Positions 27,003 through 35,477 of a DNA stretch of 64,000 nt are shown here, piece after piece. Source of the stretch: an uncultured Rhizobiaceae group bacterium (GTDB lineage: Bacteria > Pseudomonadota > Alphaproteobacteria > Rhizobiales > Rhizobiaceae). The stretch spans positions 1 through 64,000 of the forward strand of contig CALHCF010000002.1 of assembly GCA_937930635.1 (NCBI GenBank), given 5' to 3'. Made by a program: the position numbers and the translations under genes. Every line of letters starts with the position of its first letter. Within the stretch, counting starts at the first letter, position 1. The notes beneath the pieces are model-generated. The model did no database searches and had not been told where the DNA came from. It was given only the letters and a program-made list of their open reading frames with translations.

Positions 27003-27345
27003 CAGAGTGCTCCTTCACGTCCAATTCGCCTTCGGGATAGTCTTCCGCATCAACAGAAGATGGCGCGTAGTAGCTTTCGGTGCGGCCAATCAGCATCCGC
27101 AGATATTTGGTTGAGATGATAATGAAGGTGAAGGCCAAAAACCCGTAAATTCCATAGAAGCCCAACAGGTCTTCCGCCGAGAACTTGCCGTGCCGGATAT
27201 GCAGGAGGTCGGCGAGAAACAGGAATGCGCAGAAAACGCCAAGGCCGAGAATCATCTTTTTGATGATGTCCGGTCTTTCCAGTGCGGTCAGCTTTTCACC
27301 AAGCGGGGTGATGGGAGCCGTTTTCTTTTTTGATTGTTTGGCCAT
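26995..27345 (-). CDS. Small two-helix membrane protein in the Mrp operon
   Basis: A 116-residue protein with a basic N-terminus (MAKQSKKK), two hydrophobic segments (about residues 31-46 and 62-80) and an acidic C-terminus. I recognise no named family. It sits between two large antiporter-like subunits, 9 bp after one and overlapping the start of the other, so it is almost certainly an accessory subunit or assembly factor of the complex. The charge asymmetry predicts both termini in the cytoplasm. Confidence 0.75.
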   Translation of the reverse strand: MAKQSKKKTAPITPLGEKLTALERPDIIKKMILGLGVFCAFLFLADLLHIRHGKFSAEDLLGFYGIYGFLAFTFIIISTKYLRMLIGRTESYYAPSSVDAEDYPEGELDVKEHSDV

Positions 27346-27354
27346 GCCGCTCTC

Positions 27355-28872
27355 CTATTGCTCTGCTGAAGTGGCAGCCGGAACCGCTTCGACCAATGGT
27401 GACAGGAAAGCCTGGATTTCGCCTGAATAGAAAAACAATACCAGGCATCCAAGTGCGGTTATGCAGGGAGGTAGCACGCAAAACAGCGGAGCTTCAGCCA
27501 ATTTTTGACGCCAGGGGCCAGGCGCGTTGAGGGCGCGGGAGCCGGTCCCTGTTGCCGGACTGAAAAACCCACGCGCAAATATCGGCAGAAGGTAAGCAAC
27601 GTTCAGAACCGAACTCAGCATCAACACACCAATCATGATTGTTTGACCAGCGTCTGCCGCTCCCACCATCAAGGCCCATTTGCTCCATGAACCTGCCAGG
27701 GGTGGCAGGCCGATGATAGAAAGAGCACCAATGCCGAATGCGGCGAAAGTGAAGGGCATGGCCCGACCCAAACCGCGCATCTGGCTGATTTCCGTCTTAT
27801 GTGTCGCGACATAAATGGCCCCGGCGCACATGAACAATGTGACCTTGCCAAAGGCGTGGGTCACAATGTGAAGGCCGCCACCCAGCACGCCCATATTGGT
27901 CGCCAATGCAACGCCGAGTGTGATGTAGGAGAGCTGACTAACGGTTGAATAGGCCAGCCGGCGTTTCAGATTATCCTGCGCCATGGCGATGATCGACGCC
28001 GACAGAATTGAAAAGGCTGCCAGCCACATCAGCCATTGTGAAGCGCCAGATACGGACAGGTTTTCGATGCCAAAAACATAGACCCCGACTTTGAGTATGG
28101 AGAAGACACCGGCCTTTACCACCGCCACCGCATGCAGCAACGCACTGACGGGGGTAGGAGCAACCATGGCAGCAGGCAGCCAGCGATGAAACGGCATCAA
28201 AGCTGCCTTGCCGATCCCAAACGCGAACAAGGCGAGAAGAATTGCCAGAAAAATACCGTCGGCCTTGCCAGCGAGAATTCCGCCTTTTTCGAAATCCAGC
28301 GTGCCTGTCAGGACAAAGGTCCAGATGACCGCCGTTAACAGGAACATGATGCTGGTGCTCATCAGGATGCCCAAATAGGTGCGCGCGCCCGTTTTGGCTT
28401 CTTCAGTCTCTTTGTGAGCTACCAGTGGATAGGTAGAGATGGTGAGCAGCTCATAAAAAAGGAAGAGTGTCAGCAGGTTGGCGGAGAAGGCAATACCCAT
28501 TGTTGCAAAGATCGCAAAGGCAAAGCACGCAAAGAAACGTCCATGGTTCTTCTCGTTATTCCCACGCATATAGCCGATGCCGTATATATGGGTGACGATC
28601 CACAGTGATGAAGCGACAAGCGCAAACACCATGCCGAGTGGTTCAACATTGAGCGCCAGTGAAAGGCCAGGCTGGAAGGTGATCAGGTCGACTGCCAGCG
28701 TGGCGCCGGTGTTGAATGTGTTGAGTATGGCAACAACAACAGCCAGCAATGCGAGGCTGGCAAGGAACGTAAGCCCATCGCGTAAATTTTCTGCGTGTTT
28801 GAAGATCACGCAGGCAAGACAGGCGGCGAGGGGAATGGCGAGGCTGGCCAGCAGCAGGGCATGCGCACTCAT
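27355..28872 (-). CDS. Mrp-type antiporter, second NuoL/M/N-like (MrpD-family) subunit
   Basis: A 505-residue polytopic membrane protein of the proton-conducting transporter family. The glutamate in LFLFYELLTISTYPLVAH and the lysine in GIGKAALMPFHRWLPAAM correspond to the conserved channel residues, with a second lysine in FGKVTLFMCAGAIY. The ATG at 28872 overlaps the stop of the upstream mrpD (ATGA); the frame is open much further upstream but that part is the shadow of mrpD. It probably forms one of three stacked ion channels of the complex. Confidence 0.92.
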   Translation of the reverse strand: MSAHALLLASLAIPLAACLACVIFKHAENLRDGLTFLASLALLAVVVAILNTFNTGATLAVDLITFQPGLSLALNVEPLGMVFALVASSLWIVTHIYGIGYMRGNNEKNHGRFFACFAFAIFATMGIAFSANLLTLFLFYELLTISTYPLVAHKETEEAKTGARTYLGILMSTSIMFLLTAVIWTFVLTGTLDFEKGGILAGKADGIFLAILLALFAFGIGKAALMPFHRWLPAAMVAPTPVSALLHAVAVVKAGVFSILKVGVYVFGIENLSVSGASQWLMWLAAFSILSASIIAMAQDNLKRRLAYSTVSQLSYITLGVALATNMGVLGGGLHIVTHAFGKVTLFMCAGAIYVATHKTEISQMRGLGRAMPFTFAAFGIGALSIIGLPPLAGSWSKWALMVGAADAGQTIMIGVLMLSSVLNVAYLLPIFARGFFSPATGTGSRALNAPGPWRQKLAEAPLFCVLPPCITALGCLVLFFYSGEIQAFLSPLVEAVPAATSAEQ

Positions 28873-30416
28873 TTGCGACCCTCCACACCCATAATGATCG
28901 CAGCATCTCCGCCAAACCCGCCATTGAGCAGAGCTTCGGCTGCGGTTCGGGATACGCTCACAGTCAAATCTGCGTCCAATCCGAACCAGATTGAGGCCAG
29001 AGCCAGGATCCATGTCGGGATAAGCAGGCCCAGTGGGGCCTCTGTCGCCGTTGAATTTGCCGGAGCGGGTTGCAGATAGAGAACTTCCAGCACACGCCAG
29101 ACATAGACCACCGCAATCAGTGACGAAGCGACAATCAGCACCGCCACCGGCCATGCGTCTCTTTCAAAGGCGCCAGCTATCAGGACCCATTTTGATACAA
29201 AACCGGCTGTCGAGGGAATGCCAATCAGGCTCAACCCACCAATCACAATGGCGGCGCTGGTCCACGGCATCTTGCGGCCAAGACCCGCCATATGCGGTAG
29301 CAGCGCCGACCCGGTACGGTAGACAATCGCTCCCACGGCGAGAAACAGCGCACCCTTGGTTACCGCGTGGTTGAACAGGTGAACCAGGGTTGCGCTTAAC
29401 CCGGTCACGTTGAGCATTGAAACGCCAAGCAGCATATAGCCGATCTGGGCGATACTGGAATAGGCCAGCATCCGTTTCAGGTTGATCTGATAGCAAGCCA
29501 CGATTGATGCCGCGAACATGGCAATAATCGCAAACGGAAAAATGATCAGTTGCAGCGTGTCACGTTCAAACCCGAATTTGGCCGAATAGACCGAGAACAT
29601 GAAGCGCAACACCACGTAGATAGCCACCTTGGTTGCGGTTGCCGCAAGAAAGGCGGAAACGGCTGAGGGGGCGTAGGTATAGGCGCTTGGTAACCAGCGA
29701 TGCAGAGGGTAGATCGCCATCTTCAGACCCATGCCCACCACAATGAAGGCGAATCCGGAACGCAGGGTGCGGTTGCTTTCAAGCCCTGTAAGCCTCTGGG
29801 CAAGGTCAGCCATGTTGAGGGTGCCGGTCGTCATGTAAATGAGACCAAGGCCAATCACGAAAAAGGTGGCCCCGATAGTGCCGAGGATCAGATAGTCATA
29901 AGCCGCCGACAAGGCCCGTCGGTCTTTTTCTGCTCCCAACGCTACCAGCACATAGGTGGACAGGGAGGAGACCTCAAGGAAGACGAAAACATTGAACGCA
30001 TCGCCTGTGATCGCCACTCCCATAAGGCCCGTAAAACACAGCATGTAGCAGGCGTAGAAGAGTGTGTGATGACGCTCGGCAATCTCGGTTTCGATGCTGG
30101 TGCGGGCAAAGGGCAGCACGACAGCGCTGATTGCCGAAACGATAAGCAGGACCAGGGCATTTGCTGCATCCACGCGGTATTCGATACCCAGAGGCGGTGC
30201 CCAGCCGCCCAGATGATAGGACAGCACACTGCCATCCATCACACGTGCCAGCAGAAACATTGAAAAGATAAATGAAGCCACCGACGCAGCGAAGGAAATG
30301 CCGTAGGCAAATGCTCTGTTACCAAACAGCATGGCAAGAGGTGCCGCCAGAAGCGGCACAAGAACAGCCAGCATAGGGGCGTGGTCAGCGAGTGCTTCAG
30401 GCAGCAATAACGGCAT
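28869..30416 (-). CDS. mrpD: Mrp-type antiporter subunit D
   Basis: A 515-residue polytopic membrane protein, the best match to MrpD/MnhD by position directly after mrpC. Channel residues are the glutamate in FNVFVFLEVSSLSTYV and the lysine in GLKMAIYPLHRWLPSAYTYAPS, followed by a VTKGALFLAVGAIVYRTG block. MrpD takes part in cation/proton exchange. It starts 2 bp after the mrpC stop and its own stop overlaps the next start, so translation is tightly coupled. Confidence 0.94.
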   Translation of the reverse strand: MPLLLPEALADHAPMLAVLVPLLAAPLAMLFGNRAFAYGISFAASVASFIFSMFLLARVMDGSVLSYHLGGWAPPLGIEYRVDAANALVLLIVSAISAVVLPFARTSIETEIAERHHTLFYACYMLCFTGLMGVAITGDAFNVFVFLEVSSLSTYVLVALGAEKDRRALSAAYDYLILGTIGATFFVIGLGLIYMTTGTLNMADLAQRLTGLESNRTLRSGFAFIVVGMGLKMAIYPLHRWLPSAYTYAPSAVSAFLAATATKVAIYVVLRFMFSVYSAKFGFERDTLQLIIFPFAIIAMFAASIVACYQINLKRMLAYSSIAQIGYMLLGVSMLNVTGLSATLVHLFNHAVTKGALFLAVGAIVYRTGSALLPHMAGLGRKMPWTSAAIVIGGLSLIGIPSTAGFVSKWVLIAGAFERDAWPVAVLIVASSLIAVVYVWRVLEVLYLQPAPANSTATEAPLGLLIPTWILALASIWFGLDADLTVSVSRTAAEALLNGGFGGDAAIIMGVEGRK

Positions 30417-30418
30417 GG

Positions 30419-30853
30419 CTATTTAACATCCCCGCCGTCAGAACCAAGCTTTGCAACAGCGTCAATCTCTTTTTGTGCCGTGGCGTGGTCGAGCGCCAAT
30501 ATCTCGTCTTCTTCAATGGTATCGTAGGTTTCGTTGATGCGCACAATAAGCGCGAGACCCAGTGCCGTTGTCGCGATGCCGACAACAATAGCCGTCAGTA
30601 TCAGAACATGGGGCAGTGGGTTGGAATAGGTTTCCGCCGGATTGTTTGTGAAGATGGGCGCCGTACCGCCAGCCACCTTGCCCATGGAAATATAGAGCAT
30701 GAAAACGGCGGCTTGAAAAAGATTGAGCCCGACAACCTTTTTCAGCAGATTTCCCCGTGCCACGACGATGTAAAGCCCTGTCATCATCAGCACGACGAAC
30801 AGCCAGTAGTTCATATGGCCAAGAACGAATGTCAGAGTGGTCATCTGTTCCAT
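30419..30853 (-). CDS. mrpC: Mrp-type antiporter subunit C (NuoK-like)
   Basis: A 144-residue membrane protein with three hydrophobic helices and the NuoK/MrpC pattern: FVVLMMTGLYIVVARGNLLKKVVGLNLFQAA, then the PLPHVLILTAIVVG segment with the family PLP(H/Q)ALVLTAIVIG motif. It has an acidic C-terminal tail of about 35 residues. An alternative ATG lies three codons downstream. It lies 6 bp downstream of the mnhB-like gene. Confidence 0.93.
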   Translation of the reverse strand: MEQMTTLTFVLGHMNYWLFVVLMMTGLYIVVARGNLLKKVVGLNLFQAAVFMLYISMGKVAGGTAPIFTNNPAETYSNPLPHVLILTAIVVGIATTALGLALIVRINETYDTIEEDEILALDHATAQKEIDAVAKLGSDGGDVK

Positions 30854-30859
30854 GACGCC

Positions 30860-31300
30860 CTACCAATCCGCATCGTCGAGAGCAGGGGGGCGACCGGCAA
30901 AGGCATAATAAATCGCCAGCATCACGGCAAAGACCGTGATTCCCACGCCAAGTTCAATGATCAGGATACCCCAGTGCTGCCCGGCGACCGGATCTTTGGA
31001 GAGAACATTATAGTCAAGAAACGCCCCGCCCAGGAACATCGAGACAACGCCGGTACCGGCATACAGCAGAAGGCCAACCGCGATCAGGCGGTGAACAAGC
31101 CAGTCGGGCACAGTTTTGCATAACCGTTTCAGGCTGAAGACCAGGCCATAGAGGATAAAGGCAACAGCAAAGATCACACCCGCCTGAAAGCCACCACCCG
31201 GTCCAAAATCACCGTGAAACTGGACATAGAGGCCAAACAGCAGAATGGGCGCGACAAGCAGCTTGGTAACAACCCGCAAGATGAGGTGATGATCCATCAT
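30860..31300 (-). CDS. mrpB: Mrp-type antiporter subunit B (MnhB domain)
   Basis: A 146-residue, four-helix MnhB-domain protein. The segment LLFGLYVQFHGDFGPGGGFQAGVIFAVAFILYGL is the family signature. In canonical operons this subunit follows MrpA; here it follows a free DUF4040 protein. It overlaps that upstream gene by 4 bp. Confidence 0.93.
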   Translation of the reverse strand: MMDHHLILRVVTKLLVAPILLFGLYVQFHGDFGPGGGFQAGVIFAVAFILYGLVFSLKRLCKTVPDWLVHRLIAVGLLLYAGTGVVSMFLGGAFLDYNVLSKDPVAGQHWGILIIELGVGITVFAVMLAIYYAFAGRPPALDDADW

Positions 31301-31845
31301 CTACCCCGCTTTCTGCGTTGACGTTTGCCCAGACCGCTGATCAGCAGGATGACGCCCAGACCAGCGGTGAAAACCACCGTAACTTCGCCCAAAGTATCGA
31401 AGCCGCGATAGCTGGCCAGCACAGCAGTGACGATGTTTGGCACATCGATATCTGTTGGAGTTTTGGCAATATAGTCAGGGCCGACATGCATTTGGACCGG
31501 GGCATCGGGCGTGCCAAAGTTTGGCATATCAAGCGTGCCGTAGATGAGTACCGCGCCTGTTAAAACAACAACAGCAAGAGGTGTGAGCGAAAACTTTGCC
31601 GGTGGCAGTTCTGAACGTGCTGTCAAAGCGATTGTACCAAGCATTAAAACGGTCGAAATACCCGCGCCAACAGCGGCCTCCGTAAAAGCAACATCAACCG
31701 CGTCCATGACAATAAAAAGCAGTGCTGCCAGCAAACTGAACACACCGGACAACATGACCACCGAAAACAGATGCCGCATCACGACGATCGCAATTGCTGT
31801 TGTGACCAACGCAACAAACAAAATGAGGGTAATCGCAAGTTCCAT
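31297..31845 (-). CDS. DUF4040/MbhD-MbhE-like subunit (separate MrpA C-terminal module)
   Basis: A 182-residue membrane protein equivalent to the C-terminal part of MrpA, i.e. MbhD plus MbhE of archaeal antiporter modules. It contains the acidic helix AVDVAFTEAAVGAGISTVLML, whose glutamate is conserved in MrpA, and a DTLGEVTVVFTAGLGVILL segment equivalent to MbhE. Being a free gene rather than fused to an antiporter domain is the notable feature of this operon. It overlaps mrpG by one base. Confidence 0.88.
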   Translation of the reverse strand: MELAITLILFVALVTTAIAIVVMRHLFSVVMLSGVFSLLAALLFIVMDAVDVAFTEAAVGAGISTVLMLGTIALTARSELPPAKFSLTPLAVVVLTGAVLIYGTLDMPNFGTPDAPVQMHVGPDYIAKTPTDIDVPNIVTAVLASYRGFDTLGEVTVVFTAGLGVILLISGLGKRQRRKRGR

Positions 31846-32258
31846 CAGGCTCCGCTCTTCTTTTTAGCTGAGGACGTGGTGGCCTTCGGTTTGGTTTTTC
31901 GGCTTTTGCGCTTCGTGACTTTCGGCTTGGCCTTGGGAGCTGTGATGTCTTCCACCATGTCGGTCGGGCGCGACCCGGAAACGAAGGCCGCATTGGCAAC
32001 AGCATGAGATGCTGTCGGCCCGGTGATAAACAGAAACAGGACGATGATAGCAATCTTTACGGTCACCAAAGTCAGTCCTGCCTGCAGCATCATGCCGAAC
32101 AAAATCAGCCCAACGCCGGCAGAATCAACAATGGACGCTGCGTGAAGTCGTGCCCAGAAATCCCCCAGGCGAACCATTCCAAGTGATCCGATGAACAGGA
32201 ACAAGGCCCCGCCAACAAAACTGGCCCAGGAAAGAATATCAATCAGCATCTCCATCAT
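31845..32258 (-). CDS. mrpG: Mrp-type antiporter subunit G with a lysine-rich tail
   Basis: A 137-residue protein with three hydrophobic helices and the MrpG signature LGMVRLGDFWARLHAASIVDS. The membrane part ends near residue 95 (TGPTASHAVANAA). The last 35 residues are a lysine-, proline- and threonine-rich tail longer than usual for the family, probably cytoplasmic. It overlaps mrpF by 4 bp. Confidence 0.93.
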   Translation of the reverse strand: MMEMLIDILSWASFVGGALFLFIGSLGMVRLGDFWARLHAASIVDSAGVGLILFGMMLQAGLTLVTVKIAIIVLFLFITGPTASHAVANAAFVSGSRPTDMVEDITAPKAKPKVTKRKSRKTKPKATTSSAKKKSGA

Positions 32259-32575
32259 GGGGCGGTCCGATCTTCTTCATTCTCCTGCACCATGATTATT
32301 TCGGCATCATGGGGCGCATCGCCGAGGCGGCGATAGCGGAAGAATTTCAGAACAGCGATGGTGCCGACAAAGTTGATCAGCGCATAAAGCAGGGCGATAT
32401 CGAGGAAGTCCGGGCGGGCAAACAGAAAGCCCATAGAGCCGATAAGCAAGACGGTGCAGGTGCCGAATACATTCAAGGCAAGAACCCGGTCGTACAATGT
32501 CGGACCCGAAAAAAGGCGCACCATGACGACACCCATGCAAACCAGGATCACGATGGTAACAAAAGCAAACATCAT
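32255..32575 (-). CDS. mrpF: Mrp-type antiporter subunit F
   Basis: A 106-residue three-helix membrane protein with the MrpF pattern: an RLFSGPTLYDRVLALNVFG motif near residue 22, then ARPDFLDIALLYALINFVGTIAVLKF. It overlaps mrpE and mrpG by 4 bp each, as usual for these genes. Confidence 0.94.
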   Translation of the reverse strand: MMFAFVTIVILVCMGVVMVRLFSGPTLYDRVLALNVFGTCTVLLIGSMGFLFARPDFLDIALLYALINFVGTIAVLKFFRYRRLGDAPHDAEIIMVQENEEDRTAP

Positions 32576-33039
32576 GACGTGCCAGCCTCTGTTTCACGCA
32601 CCCTGGTACCCATATCAGCCAGGGCATCAGGATCAGCCGCTTCATCTGTCAGCGCATGGACGATAAAGTGACCGGGCTCTGTCTCAACAGTAACCGTTCC
32701 GGGGGTGATGGTGATCGAGTTGGCAAAGAGCATTTTCCCAAAATCCGATTGCTGGGTGCAGGGGACCGCAATCAGGCGCTGTCGACGCGGCAGATCAGGG
32801 GATAAAATCACTTTGGCGATAGCCCAGTCGGCCTTGCCAATTTCGACCGTCAGCCACAGCACATATCTGACCAGCTTCGTTATTCTGACATCATGCTGAA
32901 AGCCTTTTTCGCCAAGGATTTCCAAGCGGCTGACGATCCAGACACACAGCAGGCATGATATCACACCAAGACCAACAACCAGCGGTTTGTAGATGCCCGA
33001 CATAAGCAGCCACAGCACAAACAGCACCACAAAAAGCAT
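32572..33039 (-). CDS. mrpE: Mrp-type antiporter subunit E
   Basis: A 155-residue membrane protein, first gene of the antiporter operon. The family block LFANSITITPGTVTVE is present, preceded by a helical hairpin in residues 1-38 and followed by the soluble end HFIVHALTDE. The ATG at 33039 has only a weak ribosome site. Its promoter must lie in 33040-33200, in front of the orphan terminator described separately. Confidence 0.92.
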   Translation of the reverse strand: MLFVVLFVLWLLMSGIYKPLVVGLGVISCLLCVWIVSRLEILGEKGFQHDVRITKLVRYVLWLTVEIGKADWAIAKVILSPDLPRRQRLIAVPCTQQSDFGKMLFANSITITPGTVTVETEPGHFIVHALTDEAADPDALADMGTRVRETEAGTS

Positions 33040-33195
33040 AAATGCGCGGATAACGTGTCTCCAGGCAGAATGGATGAAACAGTCAAATCAGGTTGGCTGA
33101 TGAACGGCACCAGCCTCCCGTTTTCTTAAGCAAGGTGACAATAAATTCAATATGCAATCACCTCTTTACCGCTTTTTACCACGCCGTCGTTTGGC

Positions 33196-33229
33196 CGGTT
33201 TTCACACTTCGGTGTGCAGCCGTTTTTTT
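33196..33229 (+). terminator. Orphan Rho-independent terminator (possible small RNA 3' end)
   Basis: CACAC-TTCG-GTGTG is a hairpin with an ultra-stable TTCG tetraloop, extended by CGG/CCG with an internal bulge, and followed by seven T. No plus-strand gene precedes it, because the antiporter operon runs the other way. The T-run is on the plus strand only. Confidence 0.65.
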
Positions 33230-33231
33230 GA

Positions 33232-33250
33232 GTTTACTGCATTGGTAAAC
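33232..33250. promoter_or_regulatory. Operator-like inverted repeat upstream of mucR
   Basis: A perfect inverted repeat GTTTAC-N7-GTAAAC sits in the AT-rich 230-bp region between the orphan terminator and mucR. MucR-family proteins bind AT-rich DNA and autoregulate, but the ligand of this repeat is unknown. The rest of 33040-33462 holds only the orphan terminator and the mucR promoter. Confidence 0.45.
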
Positions 33251-33323
33251 AAAATATTGCCATATACATGTGAAAGTTTGGATTTAGTCGAATAATTACA
33301 ATAAGTATTGATTGAAACCTGCG

Positions 33324-33352
33324 TTGACACGCAAAAATCAGCGGCGTATTGG
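33324..33352 (+). promoter_or_regulatory. Candidate mucR promoter
   Basis: TTGACA is followed after 17 bp by TATTGG, about 110 bp upstream of the chosen mucR start, within AT-rich DNA. The -35 box is perfect and the -10 box is only half consensus. Confidence 0.5.
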
Positions 33353-33462
33353 GTTTGATAGTGGGCAAATCATCTCATTCTGACAGATAAGGAATGTCGA
33401 TCTTTGCTTCCACGGCCAAGAATAAGAACAATAATCTTAAAGAATCTCACGGGGCAAATGTG

Positions 33463-33888
33463 ATGGAAAATATAATAAATAATGACGATGATGTGCTTCT
33501 GGAACTCACTTCCGAAGTCGTTTCCGCTTATGTAAGCAATAATCCCATTGCTGTGGGTGATCTGCCCGCACTTTTGAAGGATGTGCACACTACGCTTGGT
33601 GGTTTGAGCGGACCGGCAGCTCAGCCGGAGGCTGAAAAGCCCAAGCCAGCTGTCTCAATCCGCAAGTCTCTGGGTGATGAATATCTGATTTGTCTGGAAG
33701 ATGGTAAATCGTTTAAGTCTTTGAAAAGACATTTGAAAACTCACTACAATCTGACCCCGGAGGAATACAGGGAAAGATGGGATCTTCCAGCGGACTATCC
33801 CATGGTTGCGCCCGCCTATGCTAAAGAGCGTTCCCGCCTGGCAAAAGAAATGGGCCTGGGCCAAAAGCGCAAACGCAAAAACAAGTAA
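33463..33888 (+). CDS. mucR: MucR/Ros family zinc-finger transcriptional regulator
   Basis: A 141-residue regulator of the Ros/MucR family. The N-terminal part ([31 protein letters not shown]) is the oligomerisation region. The zinc-finger domain carries [19 protein letters not shown] with the Cys, Asp and two His ligands, followed by the [22 protein letters not shown] block. These proteins silence genes for exopolysaccharide, motility and cell-cycle functions. The ATG at 33463 matches the family N-terminus (MEN...); the frame is open 69 bp further but reads asparagine- and lysine-rich, unconserved sequence. A terminator follows. Confidence 0.94.
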   Translation: MENIINNDDDVLLELTSEVVSAYVSNNPIAVGDLPALLKDVHTTLGGLSGPAAQPEAEKPKPAVSIRKSLGDEYLICLEDGKSFKSLKRHLKTHYNLTPEEYRERWDLPADYPMVAPAYAKERSRLAKEMGLGQKRKRKNK

Positions 33889-33907
33889 GGCTGATTTCGG
33901 GAATAGC

Positions 33908-33934
33908 AAAGGCGTTTGATGTAAGCGCCTTTTC
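33908..33934 (+). terminator. Rho-independent terminator of mucR
   Basis: AAAGGCG pairs with CGCCTTT around an 11-nt loop, followed by T-rich sequence, 19 bp after the mucR stop. Confidence 0.8.
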
Positions 33935-34044
33935 TGTTTCCCGCCTTTTTGATTTTGACGGCCAGGAAAATCAATGCATTTATCCCCGCGACTCAAAATA
34001 GGATTATATTCCTATTATTGATCATTTTGGGAGTCGCAGGTGGC

Positions 34045-34659
34045 ATGCGGGATATGAGGTTTGACAAAAAACGGGGTGAGGCCGGCAATCGGCTTGTCCA
34101 CGTAACGAAACAAAAGACAGGGCTTGAAAAGGCAGAGGCCGGTTTCGGTCTTTCAATCTGCGATGACATGCTTGTGCGAGGAACTGTCAAGGCAACACCC
34201 GGAGGGGGTGCTGCCTCAGCTCAGGCGATTTCCAGGACTTCAACAAGCCACGACAGCCGGGTCGGTTACCGTGATGCCGTTTGCGGTCTTTGCGAAAAGA
34301 CGGTGTCTTTGGTGCTTAATGTACCGCTTGCCGGTTTGCAGGCCCGAAACCGATGCAAGGCTGACGTGGCGTTGGCCCGGCAGGTCGCCATGTATCTTTG
34401 CCACACGACGTTTAGTCTCCTGATGACGGAGGTCGGCCTGCATTTTCGTCGGGACCGTACAACCGTTGCACATGCCTGCGCACTTGTTGAGGACAAGCGC
34501 GATGATTTTGCCTTTGATGTGCTGATATGCCAGCTGGAAGCGTTATTGAACGATGCCCGTTGCGCCATTGAAATGCAGAGCGAGTTGAACCATCAGTGTG
34601 CACCATCGACAGCCGGTAATGAAAGCCTCCTGGCAACCCGGGAAAGGGTGACGGCATGA
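34045..34659 (+). CDS. HTH protein with DnaA domain IV-like DNA-binding module
   Basis: A 204-residue protein. Its centre (about residues 110-155) reads ARQVAMYLCHTTFSL...FRRDRTTVAHACALVED. This matches the DnaA C-terminal signature (ARQ-AMYL ... G--F--RDHTTV-HA---IE), so a DnaA-box-like DNA target is plausible. There is no AAA+ domain. The N-terminal 80 residues are of low complexity and unrecognised. The ATG at 34045 has AGGTG upstream; an earlier start would add a hydrophobic stretch that is probably not translated. It overlaps the DUF6456 gene by 4 bp. Confidence 0.82.
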   Translation: MRDMRFDKKRGEAGNRLVHVTKQKTGLEKAEAGFGLSICDDMLVRGTVKATPGGGAASAQAISRTSTSHDSRVGYRDAVCGLCEKTVSLVLNVPLAGLQARNRCKADVALARQVAMYLCHTTFSLLMTEVGLHFRRDRTTVAHACALVEDKRDDFAFDVLICQLEALLNDARCAIEMQSELNHQCAPSTAGNESLLATRERVTA

Positions 34660-35477
34660 GCGCCCGCAAATCCCAAAAAATGGGGCTGCGAATATTACGG
34701 TTTCTCTATGAACGAGACAGTGCACAGATCTCCCTGTTCAACGAGGACGGAAACAGCCGCCTTATCCTCACCGCGGGTAGCCAGGGGAAATTGCTCTGCA
34801 ACCAGGATGACCTCGACATACTTCACCGCGCAGGCCTGATCGGACGCGAGGAGCAGCGGTGTTGGATCGTTGATACCGGAAAGCAGCGCATGAAACGGGC
34901 GCTCGCGGCAGATGACCCCTTTCTTGCCCAACATCGCAAGCACGTGAAACGAAGCATGACGGTGGATGGCCAGAGGCAAACGGTTACCATCAATGCCAAT
35001 GAGTCGCCCCTTGCGCGGTTGCGCAACCGTCGTGACAAAGCTGGTAATCCCTGGCTCAGCGAAGCAGCATTTCAGGCCGGTGAGCGCTTTCGTGCCGATT
35101 TCACCCGTGGCCAGCTGATGCAAAAAGTAACGGCAAGCTGGGATTCGGCCATAGGCTCGGCCGGAAAGAAATCAGGTGCGGGTGACCGCGCACAACTCAA
35201 TGACAGCGCCCTTGATGCGCGCAGACGTTTGGAGAAAGCGGCGGATGCTCTGGGGCCGGATCTTGCCGGTGTTCTGACCGATATCGTTTGTTTTCTTAAA
35301 GGTCTGGAGGCAGTTGAACGCGAACGGCGATGGCCCCCGCGTTCTGCCAAGCTCATGTTACGAACCGGACTTGACCTCCTGGCGCGTCACTATGGAACAG
35401 CAACAGGGAATAGAAGGTCTGGCCGGGTCGAGACCTGGACAGGTGAGGGATACCGGCCTGAGCTGACAATACGGTGA
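34656..35477 (+). CDS. DUF6456 domain protein
   Basis: A 273-residue soluble protein of the DUF6456 family. The conserved core is the NANESPLARLRNRRDKAGNPWLSEAAFQAGERFRADFTRGQL segment, followed by ARRRLEKAADALGPDLAGVLTDIVCFLKGLEAVERERRWPPRSAKLMLR, which looks like a helical DNA-binding fold of phage-regulator type. The start overlaps the stop of the DnaA-like gene (ATGA), so the two are translationally coupled and probably act together. The stop abuts the sufE stop on the other strand without a gap. Confidence 0.82.
   Translation: MSARKSQKMGLRILRFLYERDSAQISLFNEDGNSRLILTAGSQGKLLCNQDDLDILHRAGLIGREEQRCWIVDTGKQRMKRALAADDPFLAQHRKHVKRSMTVDGQRQTVTINANESPLARLRNRRDKAGNPWLSEAAFQAGERFRADFTRGQLMQKVTASWDSAIGSAGKKSGAGDRAQLNDSALDARRRLEKAADALGPDLAGVLTDIVCFLKGLEAVERERRWPPRSAKLMLRTGLDLLARHYGTATGNRRSGRVETWTGEGYRPELTIR

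Noticed and set aside
33949-34044. Longer start of the DnaA-like HTH gene giving an N-terminal membrane segment
   Set aside because: The hydrophobic stretch lies in A/T-rich leader DNA without a ribosome site; the ATG at 34045 has AGGTG.
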